Below, piece after piece: positions 15,184 through 21,740 of a stretch of 23,238 bases of DNA. Source of the stretch: a virus; the IMG/VR virus record IMGVR_UViG_3300028423_000597, positions 1 through 23,238 of that record. One strand, 5' to 3'. Within the stretch, counting starts at the first letter, position 1. Each line of letters begins with the position of its first letter. The position numbers were made by a program, and so were the translations under genes. The notes beneath the pieces were generated by a model. It had not been told where the DNA came from and made no database searches. It saw only the letters and a program-made list of their open reading frames with translations.

Positions 15184-15753
15184 CTAACTTACAGACACCC
15201 GGCAATTACTGGAGTGAATAAAGGCCCTCCAGGAAATCCAGCGCCGGTCGACTGTGATATTCTTGCCGCCCGATGCGACCCCTTGCGTCTCGAACGTTGT
15301 AATACTGCTCATGGACCAGCCCATGTCATCCTCAAGATACTCAAGCCTATCATCTGTATTGATAGCCTTCTTGATGCGACCGATGATGGGTGCCACGATG
15401 CCAATCGCATCTTCGTACGGCTCCTTCTCGCGGTAGTTCACCTGGACAGCCCCGATAATCTCCTCAGTGTTCATGCCACCCCACGTCTCAAAGGGGTACT
15501 TGTACGGCCTCTCCCTTTGAGCCCTGGGGGTGCCCTCAGCAACGTAGTGGCCGCCTTTGGAGAACCCAAGAGGGTGATACATGTAGACGCTCACCACAAT
15601 CGAGTTCCTGAGCTCTCTGGTCGGCTTCCCCAGAACGACGTTGTTCGCACGGCTAGAGTCGTCGTCCGATACGAAGTTGATACACCAATCGGTGAGAACC
15701 TCTTTCAGCGTGCTGGCGATAAGATTCTCTATACTCTCTGGCGGGACTGCCAT
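15184..15753 (-). CDS. Neck or tail-terminator-like protein
   Basis: 189 residues from ATG 15753, with GGAGGT immediately upstream and one nucleotide after the adaptor stop. It begins with an amphipathic helix ('ESIENLIASTLKEVLTDW'), has a central 'WGGMNTEEIIGAVQVNYREK' segment, a helix 'YEDAIGIVAPIIGRIKKAIN' and a C-terminal strand 'RRWISWRAFIHSSNCRVSV'. One helix packed on a beta sheet suits tail-completion/terminator proteins (lambda gpU-like fold), and the slot between adaptor and tube protein is where these genes normally lie. Sequence alone does not separate a stopper, tail-completion or terminator role. Confidence 0.6.
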   Translation of the reverse strand: MAVPPESIENLIASTLKEVLTDWCINFVSDDDSSRANNVVLGKPTRELRNSIVVSVYMYHPLGFSKGGHYVAEGTPRAQRERPYKYPFETWGGMNTEEIIGAVQVNYREKEPYEDAIGIVAPIIGRIKKAINTDDRLEYLEDDMGWSMSSITTFETQGVASGGKNITVDRRWISWRAFIHSSNCRVSVS

Positions 15754-15754
15754 G

Positions 15755-16444
15755 CTACCTCCTGGCTGGCGAGACTGTCCTCAGTAGCTCGTTATACCAC
15801 CTCATGTGGTCCCAAGCTGCTGCCTGACGCGGGTTGTGCATCGGCGTACCTGCATCCACGCTTATCTTCCACTCGTTGATGTCATTGGCCAGCATGCTGC
15901 CTGGCTGCCAACAATAAGCGATGGCAAGGTGAATCAGAGCCGACTCGGCCCACCTGGGCACGTAAATCGTCTCGTGCTCGTAGGTGATGTCCTCGTCAGT
16001 GCTGCCTACCGAGTACTCTATCTCTGGGTAATAAGCCCAGTAGTAGAGCGTGAGGTAGTCCACATCGTAATCCACCTCTCTCTCCAGAATCATGCTGTCA
16101 TCCCAAATCCAGTACTGCGGGATGTCAGAGTCTGGGTCTCGATAGTCACCCTCTGAGAACGTTACCTTGCTCCACCAATACTCGTTATAGGAATCGTAGA
16201 TACCCTTGACGTCGAAGAAGTCGTCAGGGAGCAAGGCCGACCGCTCACCCGTGTCTATAGTCAGGGACGCAGATTGCTGCCTTGGTGTATGGTGCACAAA
16301 TACATCCTGTGCCCAGTTCCACCCATCAATACGGAGCGGTAGGGAGAAGCGCCTAGCCTGCGCCTCTCCCGACGCGTCCTCCTGCAAGGCATCGTCTGCG
16401 AACCTATTCAGCTTAGACTGGAGGTCAGTGAACGTCTTGGTCAT
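15755..16444 (-). CDS. Head-tail connector (adaptor) protein
   Basis: 229 residues from ATG 16444, sharing one base with the capsid stop (TAATG), so probably translationally coupled. The start 'KTFTDLQSKLNRFADDALQE' is a helix, followed by acidic, Tyr/Trp-rich beta sequence ('YWWSKVTFSEGDYRDPDSDI', 'DVDYLTLYYWAYYPEIEYSV'), and then helices 'PRWAESALIHLAIAYCWQPG' and 'AAAWDHMRWYNELLRTVSP'. This helical-beta-helical layout with a late 'A...LA.AY' helix is typical of ring-forming adaptors that dock on the portal after packaging. The position directly after the capsid gene agrees. No nuclease or ATPase motif is visible. Confidence 0.7.
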   Translation of the reverse strand: MTKTFTDLQSKLNRFADDALQEDASGEAQARRFSLPLRIDGWNWAQDVFVHHTPRQQSASLTIDTGERSALLPDDFFDVKGIYDSYNEYWWSKVTFSEGDYRDPDSDIPQYWIWDDSMILEREVDYDVDYLTLYYWAYYPEIEYSVGSTDEDITYEHETIYVPRWAESALIHLAIAYCWQPGSMLANDINEWKISVDAGTPMHNPRQAAAWDHMRWYNELLRTVSPARR

Positions 16445-17919
16445 TACGTATAGCCAATGCTACCGCGGTTGCCGAACTTGGCGGCGGTGTAGAAGACCTC
16501 GTAGATGTCGAGGTTCCACGGGTTAACCTCACCGTACCAGTTAGCCGTCACGCGCTCAATGGACGGGAAGTCCACGTTGTTGTCCACAGGGCGATTGTAC
16601 TCAACGAACTCACCGGTGGGCTGCATGCGCTTGACGAACTGCACCATCTCCCGCGCGCCAACCACGATGACCGGATGCACATGCTGTGCCTTGGTCACCA
16701 CTGCATATGCTAGGCTGGTGTCGCTGGAGCCAGCGAGGTAGCTAAGCTGGAACTGGTCCACGTACTGCTCGGTGATGGGGTTGCGGACCGTAATGCGGTT
16801 GCTGCTCGCATCAACGCTGTAGACCTCGGCCAGGTACGTCTTACCGTCTAGCGGGTCACATCCACCTGTGATGCCGTATTCACTGGTCTGGTTGGTGTGA
16901 ATGCTAACCATGTCACCCTTGGAGAAGTCGCCGCTCGAGAAAGCGGAGCACTGGATGTAGTGGGTGGTGTCATCGGCATCCTGGCCCATGTACCAGACGC
17001 TGTCGACAGCCGAGCTGTCCGGGTCGGGGGCGCCATCACCAAACTCGATGGGGCTCGTGACCCGCACCTGCTTGGAGATGGTACCGGCGTTCCAGAGCAC
17101 CATCTTGTAGCCAGTGTCCTGGACCACCATGTTGCGGTACTCAATACGCCCACCGTTGATGATGCGCTCGTCTCGGAGCTGCCGCAGGTCAATCATATAC
17201 TCCTGCTCGTCCGAGTTCCAGATACCCCAATACGTCGGGGTCGTCACCATCACCAACACAGAGTCCCTGAAGTCGGAGCCTGGCACCGGCTGGGCATAGT
17301 TGCCGTACTGCTTCAACGTGTCCTCAACACGGAAGGACATGCGCAGGGCAACGTCCTCCAGGAGAGTTACGTCAAACAGGCCGGTGTCGTCGGTCGGGAG
17401 GTCGGAGAAGTCATTGGAGCCGCTGGCGAAGGCGTCGCCATTGTGCATGAACTCATGGTCAACGTTGTCCAGGATGCCGTCCCTGGCCACCTTCTCCTGC
17501 TGCCCAACGATGTTATCGGCCAGTTGGTCTCGCAACACAGCACTGATGAACGCCGCGCTGTCATTGCCATAGCGCGTAACCATCTGGTCGCGTCGGTCGT
17601 ACTGAACCTTGGCGCCCCAGCGGTCTCGCGCCCGGACCTTGCGCTGACGGGTGTCGATGTAGAGCGGTCCCATCATGCGCTGATACCGGCCGATAGTGTT
17701 GTGGTTAACGTGCGCCGGGACAATCTCTGCCCCAACGTACCAGTACTGGTCGAATCCCACACCTTCTGGCATGGTCATCGAGTTTCCAATTAGGGGGGTG
17801 AAGAACACATCGGTCTCGTGAAACCGCGTGTCGATGACCGCAGAACGCTCGTCCCACTTGTCCTGGGTCCACTCCCTAAATGGATTGAAATCCAAATAGG
17901 CTTCTACTTCGTTTGCCAT
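16444..17919 (-). CDS. Major capsid protein
   Basis: 491 residues from ATG 17919, preceded by GGAGG and lying just after the scaffold gene. The N-terminal ~150 residues ('DTRFHETDVFFTPLIGNSMT', then a basic Arg-rich loop and a long helix 'DSAAFISAVLRDQLADNIVG') fit an N-arm, E-loop and spine helix of the HK97 fold. Residues ~295-395 look like an inserted beta domain ('GDFSKGDMVSIHT', 'GKTYLAEVYSVDASSNRITV'). The chain then returns to 'VHPVIVVGAREMVQFVKRMQ' and a C-terminal beta segment ('IYEVFYTAAKFGNRGSIGYT'). Length is above the usual 300-400 residues, consistent with an insertion. Identification rests on size, domain rhythm and the order scaffold-capsid-connector; I cannot assign a subfamily. 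Confidence 0.8.
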   Translation of the reverse strand: MANEVEAYLDFNPFREWTQDKWDERSAVIDTRFHETDVFFTPLIGNSMTMPEGVGFDQYWYVGAEIVPAHVNHNTIGRYQRMMGPLYIDTRQRKVRARDRWGAKVQYDRRDQMVTRYGNDSAAFISAVLRDQLADNIVGQQEKVARDGILDNVDHEFMHNGDAFASGSNDFSDLPTDDTGLFDVTLLEDVALRMSFRVEDTLKQYGNYAQPVPGSDFRDSVLVMVTTPTYWGIWNSDEQEYMIDLRQLRDERIINGGRIEYRNMVVQDTGYKMVLWNAGTISKQVRVTSPIEFGDGAPDPDSSAVDSVWYMGQDADDTTHYIQCSAFSSGDFSKGDMVSIHTNQTSEYGITGGCDPLDGKTYLAEVYSVDASSNRITVRNPITEQYVDQFQLSYLAGSSDTSLAYAVVTKAQHVHPVIVVGAREMVQFVKRMQPTGEFVEYNRPVDNNVDFPSIERVTANWYGEVNPWNLDIYEVFYTAAKFGNRGSIGYT

Positions 17920-17941
17920 TGCTGCCTCCTGCTCTTATGAG

Positions 17942-18724
17942 CTAGGACGACAGCTTAGCCTCGGCCTCCCTGGCTTTCTGTGTGAACTCCTGCATCTGGT
18001 CGAGGAACTCCTCCCTTTGGGAAGGGTTCTCGATGGCCTGTTGATGTGCCTCTCGCGCTTTCGTCTGCCAGTACTCAGGCGTCTGTTCTACCTGCTCGCC
18101 CGGACTGGGTGCGGCGCCATCGGTCACCGATGTAGATTGCGGCTCGGGGACCTCGCCGGCTTTCTGATACACCTTGTTCAGGCGCCTCAACTCTGCGCGC
18201 AGAGCCTCCCCCTCCAGGGTGCTGGACTCGACCAACGACATAATGGGATTGGAGAGAAGTTCTACCTCCTCGCCCTCCTCGTTGGTCATCATGTCCTTTA
18301 CCTGTAAGTTGGCCAGCTGCGGGTACTCCAGGATTGCCTCCAGCTTAGCTGCACGTCCAGCCTTGCTTTCAAGTTCGGGTATTCGGTCTTTGAGGGCCTG
18401 GAGCTCCCCCAGCTGTTCACCAGCTGATTCCAACTTGCCGGTCAACTCCTGGACGGCGCCCTGTCGTTGTTCCAGCTCCTGCTTGAGCTTCTGTAGGGTC
18501 GTAGCCTTTTCTTCCAGCTTCTCCCCGTACTCCTCCTCAAGCTGCTGAACGCGGCCCTTCTGACCGTGATATTTCTCTCTCCACGGTTTGCCATCTGGTG
18601 CGTACACCAAATCGCGGTCATACGTAGGGCCAACGTTCGGCGGAGCAGATGTCTTGGGCGAGCTCGCGTTGTTCGCGGACGCGTCCGAGTTATTCTCCGT
18701 CGTGACGTCAGTCTTAGGTGGCAT
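17942..18724 (-). CDS. Capsid scaffolding protein
   Basis: 260 residues from ATG 18724, with AGGA about 6 nt upstream. The N-terminal ~35 residues are Asn/Ser/Pro-rich and disordered. Residues ~55-130 form a long Glu/Lys/Gln coiled coil ('QQLEEEYGEKLEEKATTLQK'). A middle segment contains 'ILEYPQLANLQVKDMMTNEE' and 'NPIMSLVESSTLEGEALRAE', and the C-terminus is another charged helix. This low-complexity, coiled-coil, acidic make-up directly before the major capsid gene is the hallmark of phage scaffolding proteins, which guide procapsid assembly and then leave or are degraded. No protease domain is fused, and a maturation protease is not seen in the window. Confidence 0.8.
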   Translation of the reverse strand: MPPKTDVTTENNSDASANNASSPKTSAPPNVGPTYDRDLVYAPDGKPWREKYHGQKGRVQQLEEEYGEKLEEKATTLQKLKQELEQRQGAVQELTGKLESAGEQLGELQALKDRIPELESKAGRAAKLEAILEYPQLANLQVKDMMTNEEGEEVELLSNPIMSLVESSTLEGEALRAELRRLNKVYQKAGEVPEPQSTSVTDGAAPSPGEQVEQTPEYWQTKAREAHQQAIENPSQREEFLDQMQEFTQKAREAEAKLSS

Positions 18725-18744
18725 TGTTATCCTTGATGGTTAGG

Positions 18745-19269
18745 CTACCACTCAGCCTCTGCGTCCTCGTGATAGCTGATAATCTTCAGGAACAGGAGAG
18801 CCTTGCCCTGAGAGGGCACGGTACCAGTGGCTGTCTCGACATCCACCGTGTCTCCGTCCTCGTAGTACTTCCCGCCGCCGGAGCCGCCGGGCTGATAAGC
18901 CGCATCCGGGTCAATTTTCAGGCCCGTACCGGTCAGGTTCAGGCTCTGAGCCCACCCATCAGCATCGCTGCCATCGCCGATGTTGACCGAGCTGGCATTG
19001 TCGAACGCCTCGTCCACACGAACCACACACTGAAGTGCAATAGTATCGCGCGGGACGATGAACTGCGCCCGGTAGCCGGTTGCGTCAGGATTGCTGGCGA
19101 AGTCGCTGTTGTCCAGAGTCGCCGTTAGCCAGCGGCTGATTGGGCTGAACCCCGGATTCTCGTCCACCGTAGAGGCCGAGTTATTGCCAGCTCGCTTGTC
19201 CCGCTTGGGCTCGAACTGAAAATACTCGGTACTCGGGTGGTCCTCGTTGCGTGCGTGTGTAATCGTCAT
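18745..19269 (-). CDS. Second beta-rich capsid decoration-like protein
   Basis: 174 residues from ATG 19269. This start has GGGAGG 5-6 nt upstream and lies 11 nt after the previous stop; a longer in-frame version begins inside the preceding gene with atypical Arg/Pro-rich residues and is rejected. The segment 'AQFIVPRDTIALQCVVRVDE' followed by 'AFDNASSVNIGDGSDADGWA' matches the preceding gene's core ('P..A.I....V.V..AF......S..IGD.SDADG'). A glycine-rich loop and 'KYYEDGDTVDVETATG' complete a beta-sandwich-like sequence. It is probably a capsid surface or head-fibre protein, encoded just upstream of the scaffold gene. Exact role not known. Confidence 0.65.
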   Translation of the reverse strand: MTITHARNEDHPSTEYFQFEPKRDKRAGNNSASTVDENPGFSPISRWLTATLDNSDFASNPDATGYRAQFIVPRDTIALQCVVRVDEAFDNASSVNIGDGSDADGWAQSLNLTGTGLKIDPDAAYQPGGSGGGKYYEDGDTVDVETATGTVPSQGKALLFLKIISYHEDAEAEW

Positions 19270-19280
19270 ATTATCCTCCC

Positions 19281-19664
19281 CTAAGCCATCGGGGTCTCTT
19301 GGTCGACGCTGAATACGCAAGTGAGCCTGAGCGAGCCGGCGCTGTTTCCAGAACCAACCAAACCCTTGATGGTGGTGATGTCCGACAACTTCTCGCCACC
19401 CTTCTTGAGGGCCGTGCCCAGGGCTGCCTTCCCCACGGATGAGACGTCCAGACCGTCGATGAAGTAATCCGTATCGCTCGTCTTACCCACGTCGAGTGTG
19501 GTCGTGCCACCTCCTGAGAACGCAGTCCGCACGTTGACGACCCAGTCTACAATGCGGGCGTTCTTGGGAAGGCTAAAGAGCTCAACTGCGCTCGTGTCCG
19601 CGTAGTCCAGCGTAACAGTAATCTCTCGGAGGGTCTTACGCTCCTTGAACTTAGCCTCTGCCAT
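19281..19664 (-). CDS. Beta-rich capsid decoration/head-fibre-like protein
   Basis: 127 residues from ATG 19664, overlapping the zinc-ribbon gene by 14 nt. The core reads 'LFSLPKNARIVDWVVNVRTA' then 'FSGGGTTTLDVGKTSDTDYF'. The pattern 'LP..A.I....V.V.TAF.G.GT.T..VG...D.D.' is familiar from phage proteins encoded next to major capsid genes, usually taken as head decoration or head-fibre proteins. The neighbouring product (18745-19269) shows the same pattern and may be a diverged relative. No catalytic motif or membrane segment is visible. The role is inferred from pattern and position. Confidence 0.65.
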   Translation of the reverse strand: MAEAKFKERKTLREITVTLDYADTSAVELFSLPKNARIVDWVVNVRTAFSGGGTTTLDVGKTSDTDYFIDGLDVSSVGKAALGTALKKGGEKLSDITTIKGLVGSGNSAGSLRLTCVFSVDQETPMA

Positions 19665-19905
19665 CTACCGCCTCCTTAGCCAATACTGGCGGCATGTACC
19701 TGGGGCGCTTGTCCGATGAATGATGCGCCAGCCTCGGGTTCTTGAACCAGATGCTGACGGCAGGCGCGCTCAGGTATATCTTGCTTACCTCGGCGGTTCC
19801 GCAGACCGGACACATCACGGGCGACCTCGGGTCGGGGCCGTCCATAGAGTGCTCTGCCTCGAACAACTCGCCGCACTTCGAGCAGTGATAATCGTAATAA
19901 GGCAT
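19651..19905 (-). CDS. FmdB-like zinc-ribbon protein
   Basis: 84 residues from ATG 19905 (MPYYDYHCSKCGELFEAEHS...), one nucleotide after the previous stop; GGAG lies about 10 nt upstream. The frame extends 11 codons further upstream, but this internal ATG gives the classic 'MP.Y.Y.C..CG..FE' start. Two zinc knuckles are visible: C8-x2-C11-G and C32-P-V-C35-G, followed by 'VSKIYLSAP'. This is the FmdB/zinc-ribbon-8 family layout, a single four-cysteine zinc site. Such proteins occur in bacteria and in many phages; in phages the role is unknown. It could be a small regulator or assembly cofactor. The 3' end overlaps the next gene by 14 nt. Confidence 0.75.
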   Translation of the reverse strand: MPYYDYHCSKCGELFEAEHSMDGPDPRSPVMCPVCGTAEVSKIYLSAPAVSIWFKNPRLAHHSSDKRPRYMPPVLAKEAVDGRG

Positions 19906-19906
19906 A

Positions 19907-20212
19907 TCACGGAAACTCCGGGGGCGTAACTGACACACGCCCCTTGCTATCCTGCTTCATGGTCATGTACATATAGCGTTCGTTGACTGTGTACCAGCCC
20001 TCCTTGGTCACCTGACCGTAGTCGTTGACCTCAGTAGGGCCGTCACTGAACGCTACGAAAAAGTCCGGGCTGTCGGCGTCCGTGTCGTGACACCGATACA
20101 CAGCACCACCAAACGAGCCATGCCGGTCAAACTGAGACGGCCGGCCGTTCTCCACCCATGCGTCGTGGATGTCGTCGTAGTCGCTATGTGTCGGTGTTAT
20201 TCTCGTCGACAA
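19907..20212 (-). CDS. Hypothetical protein with TTG start
   Basis: 101 residues, read from TTG at 20212 (MSTRITPTHSDYDDIHDAWV...). This start is chosen because GAGGAG lies about 10 nt upstream, and because the same open frame further upstream gives Arg/Thr/Ser-rich sequence typical of a shadow of the preceding gene. It overlaps that gene by 29 nt. The protein is acidic and aromatic, with 'DSPDFFVAFSDGPTEVNDYG' and 'GWYTVNERYMYMTMKQDSKG'; it is likely a mixed alpha/beta soluble protein. It ends one nucleotide before the zinc-ribbon gene. Function unknown. Confidence 0.55.
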   Translation of the reverse strand: MSTRITPTHSDYDDIHDAWVENGRPSQFDRHGSFGGAVYRCHDTDADSPDFFVAFSDGPTEVNDYGQVTKEGWYTVNERYMYMTMKQDSKGRVSVTPPEFP

Positions 20213-20633
20213 GTCCCAGAATCTCCTCTTCAGGAATGGCGCCGCTCCAGCTGTAGCTCTCGGTCCGCTCGGTTTCGTCCGTGACGTAGAACCCATCCTC
20301 GTCCCGGGCGACAAGCAGGCCGTAGTAACGCTCGCTGTTGGAACGCGTCGCCTCTCCAACTTCCAGGTCGTAGAGACGCTTGTCGACAATATCGTAGGGG
20401 GGCTTCTTCTCTTCTGGCTGCGCCTGCTTCTCGTCGTATCGGCGCTTCTTGTGGGCGTACATGCGATGGACCCTGAAACGAAGGTCCTGTACGTCGTCAC
20501 CTCTACGCGCCCAGGCGAGCAACTTGCGCTTAGCCTTGGCTAGATAAGCTACCTGCTGTCTGAGGGGTAGCCTAGCCAACCGAGAGATAGCACCATTGAT
20601 GTCGTCGACGGTCTCGGATTTGAATGTTAACAT
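20184..20633 (-). CDS. Hypothetical protein, first gene after the internal promoter
   Basis: 149 residues from ATG 20633. The only upstream purine tract is a weak AGAGA, and the predicted transcription start is about 4 nt before the ATG, so initiation may be leaderless or use read-through mRNA from above. The N-terminal ~80 residues are helical and strongly basic ('AYLAKAKRKLLAWARRGDDV', 'HKKRRYDEKQ'). The C-terminal ~60 are acidic and beta-prone ('YYGLLVARDEDGFYVTDETE', 'EEEILGLVDENN'). This two-part layout suggests a small adaptor or nucleic-acid-contacting protein, but I recognise no family. Its 3' end overlaps the next gene by 29 nt. Confidence 0.6.
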   Translation of the reverse strand: MLTFKSETVDDINGAISRLARLPLRQQVAYLAKAKRKLLAWARRGDDVQDLRFRVHRMYAHKKRRYDEKQAQPEEKKPPYDIVDKRLYDLEVGEATRSNSERYYGLLVARDEDGFYVTDETERTESYSWSGAIPEEEILGLVDENNTDT

Positions 20634-20643
20634 ATGTATCTCT

Positions 20644-20672
20644 ATTTTAAGGTATCACACACCCGATGTCAA
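20644..20672 (-). promoter_or_regulatory. Sigma-70-type promoter, near-leaderless
   Basis: On the minus strand, TTGACA (20672-20667, perfect -35) is followed by a 17-nt spacer and TAAAAT (20649-20644, five of six matches to the -10). It sits in the only non-coding gap above 50 nt in the window. Transcription would start near 20637, only about 4 nt before the ATG at 20633, so the first gene would be made from a leaderless or nearly leaderless mRNA. It would drive the operon running into the scaffold and capsid genes. Confidence 0.6.
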
Positions 20673-20687
20673 GGCCAGGTGCAGTTT

Positions 20688-20951
20688 TCAGTCCTCTTTG
20701 TCCTTTTCCTTGGCCTTTTTAGCCTTTTTGAGGCATGCAGAGTCGTCATTCCGCCTGGCCCAGCTCATGACATGAGATAGTACACGGCTGGCCGATATGC
20801 CTGACCCGTGATGGCGGAGGTCTACGGCGCTCACACATGACTTGTGGTCGAAGACTGGGAACTTGCCGCTGTCGCCGATGCCGTACTTCTCACGAGCATG
20901 TTTGGTTGGATTGCCGGAACTTGTGCGCAGCTTCTTGTCGTCGTCTGCCAT
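20688..20951 (-). CDS. Hypothetical small basic protein
   Basis: 87 residues from ATG 20951, with an excellent ribosome binding site (AAGGAGG, about 7 nt upstream). The middle section 'YGIGDSGKFPVFDHKSCVSA' followed by 'VDLRHHGSGISASRVLSHVM' resembles short helical proteins encoded near phage head genes, where a 'GKFP..D.KSA..A..LR.HG' pattern recurs; I do not know their role. The C-terminus is a lysine-rich tail (KKAKKAKEKDKED) that could bind nucleic acid or be disordered. It is the last gene before a 54-nt gap that holds a predicted promoter. Confidence 0.6.
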   Translation of the reverse strand: MADDDKKLRTSSGNPTKHAREKYGIGDSGKFPVFDHKSCVSAVDLRHHGSGISASRVLSHVMSWARRNDDSACLKKAKKAKEKDKED

Positions 20952-20962
20952 GTTATACCTCC

Positions 20963-21331
20963 TTACTCAATAGCTACCAGGGTGTAGGACTTGCTAGATG
21001 ACTCTGCGTTGGACAGCCAAATCTCACTGATACCCAGGCCGTTCGTGATGTCGGATAGACAGGCAAAGGGATACGCGGCAATGGAGTCACCAGCGCTTGA
21101 GACCTTAAAGCTAACCCCATCATCGCCCCAGATGCACAGCATGAGGGGGTCAGTCAGGGCGCCCAGCTTGATATTAACGTCGCTTGCACTGGCCGCCAGG
21201 CTGCCCGGCATTGTCACGAACGATTCCGTTACCGTACCGGTCTCCTCTGAACCAGGAGATGTCAACACCGTGCTTGAGTCCTCAAGCAAGGATAAAGTTA
21301 GCTCTGCTGAATATGCATTGATTGTTGCCAT
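20963..21331 (-). CDS. Hypothetical beta-rich virion protein
   Basis: 122 residues from ATG 21331, with ribosome binding site GGAGA a few bases upstream. It is predicted to be almost all beta strand: alternating hydrophobic/polar stretches such as 'NAYSAELTLSLLEDSSTVLT', 'DPLMLCIWGDDGVSFKVSSA' and the C-terminal 'SKSYTLVAIE'. No signal peptide, membrane helix or catalytic motif is visible. It lies among small structural genes upstream of the scaffold and capsid genes, so a capsid accessory or head-fibre role is the most likely guess. I do not recognise the family. Confidence 0.65.
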   Translation of the reverse strand: MATINAYSAELTLSLLEDSSTVLTSPGSEETGTVTESFVTMPGSLAASASDVNIKLGALTDPLMLCIWGDDGVSFKVSSAGDSIAAYPFACLSDITNGLGISEIWLSNAESSSKSYTLVAIE

Positions 21332-21375
21332 ACAGTCTCCTAGTCGAACTGGCTCTGCTCGACGATTATTCTTGA

Positions 21376-21522
21376 CTATGTGGTCACATCACCGCTGCTG
21401 GTTATCTTGTATGAGAAATAGACAGCCGACGGGTCGGCCGCATTCCCGTTGATGTCTGTGAACGTACCGGTTACCCGAACTTTCTGACCCAGATAATAGT
21501 GGTTCCATAAAGGTGTAGCCAT
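21376..21522 (-). CDS. 48-aa small structural-module protein
   Basis: A 48-codon frame starting at ATG 21522, 11 nt after the previous stop, with GGGAGA as ribosome binding site about 6 nt upstream. The product begins MATPLWNHYYLGQKVRVTGT and continues 'FTDINGNAADPSAVYFSYKI', ending SSGDVTT. The pattern 'GQ.VRVTGTFTD.NGN.ADPS.V.F.Y' is that of a single beta-sandwich (Ig-like) edge seen in small phage virion proteins. It fills an otherwise empty gap between two genes of the same strand. Function unknown; perhaps a small decoration or tail-tip component. Confidence 0.6.
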   Translation of the reverse strand: MATPLWNHYYLGQKVRVTGTFTDINGNAADPSAVYFSYKITSSGDVTT

Positions 21523-21533
21523 ACACTATCTCC

Positions 21534-21740
21534 CTATGAAGCGCATACCCTCTCGGACAACGACACGCTACCAACCTCAGACTCGGATAACGATACCTCA
21601 CTGGACGACTGGGATAACACCAGGCAACCTACATAGATAGGGATGCCGTAGATTGGCCAGTACAGATACGTAGCCGGCCAGTAGTAGTAGCCGTTGTCAG
21701 GCCAGTAGTAATACGTCCCAGGCCAGTAACCAGCGCTCAT
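21534..21740 (-). CDS. Small Tyr-Trp-Pro repeat protein
   Basis: 68 residues. The ATG overlaps the previous gene's TGA by 4 nt (ATGA), so translation is probably coupled. The N-terminal half is a short repeat: YWP occurs at residues 5-7, 12-14, 20-22 and 27-29, spaced 7-8 residues apart and flanked by Gly, Tyr and Asp. The C-terminal part is a Ser/Glu run ('LSQSSSEVSLSESEVG') ending in VCAS. There is no signal peptide or obvious membrane span, although the YWP part is very aromatic. I recall similar aromatic-Pro repeats in small phage virion proteins, but know no function for them. By position it is a minor virion or assembly protein. The coding call rests on start coupling, the in-frame repeat and the tightly following gene. 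Confidence 0.6.
   Translation of the reverse strand: MSAGYWPGTYYYWPDNGYYYWPATYLYWPIYGIPIYVGCLVLSQSSSEVSLSESEVGSVSLSERVCAS

Noticed and set aside
16897-17793. 298-codon plus-strand open frame
   Set aside because: Fully antisense to the major capsid gene. The Val/His-rich product has no recognisable domain, and all supported genes run the other way.
20213-20500. N-terminal extension of the 101-aa protein to 20500
   Set aside because: This part is a frame shadow of the upstream 149-aa gene (Arg/Ser/Thr-rich, no binding site). The TTG at 20212 with GAGGAG upstream fits better.
20640-20690. Transcription terminator after the 87-aa gene
   Set aside because: I looked for a GC-rich hairpin with a T-run and found none; the gap is explained by the promoter.
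21389-21601. 70-codon minus-strand frame starting MRYRYPSLRL
   Set aside because: It overlaps both the YWP protein and the 48-aa gene in another frame, and lacks a good ribosome binding site.
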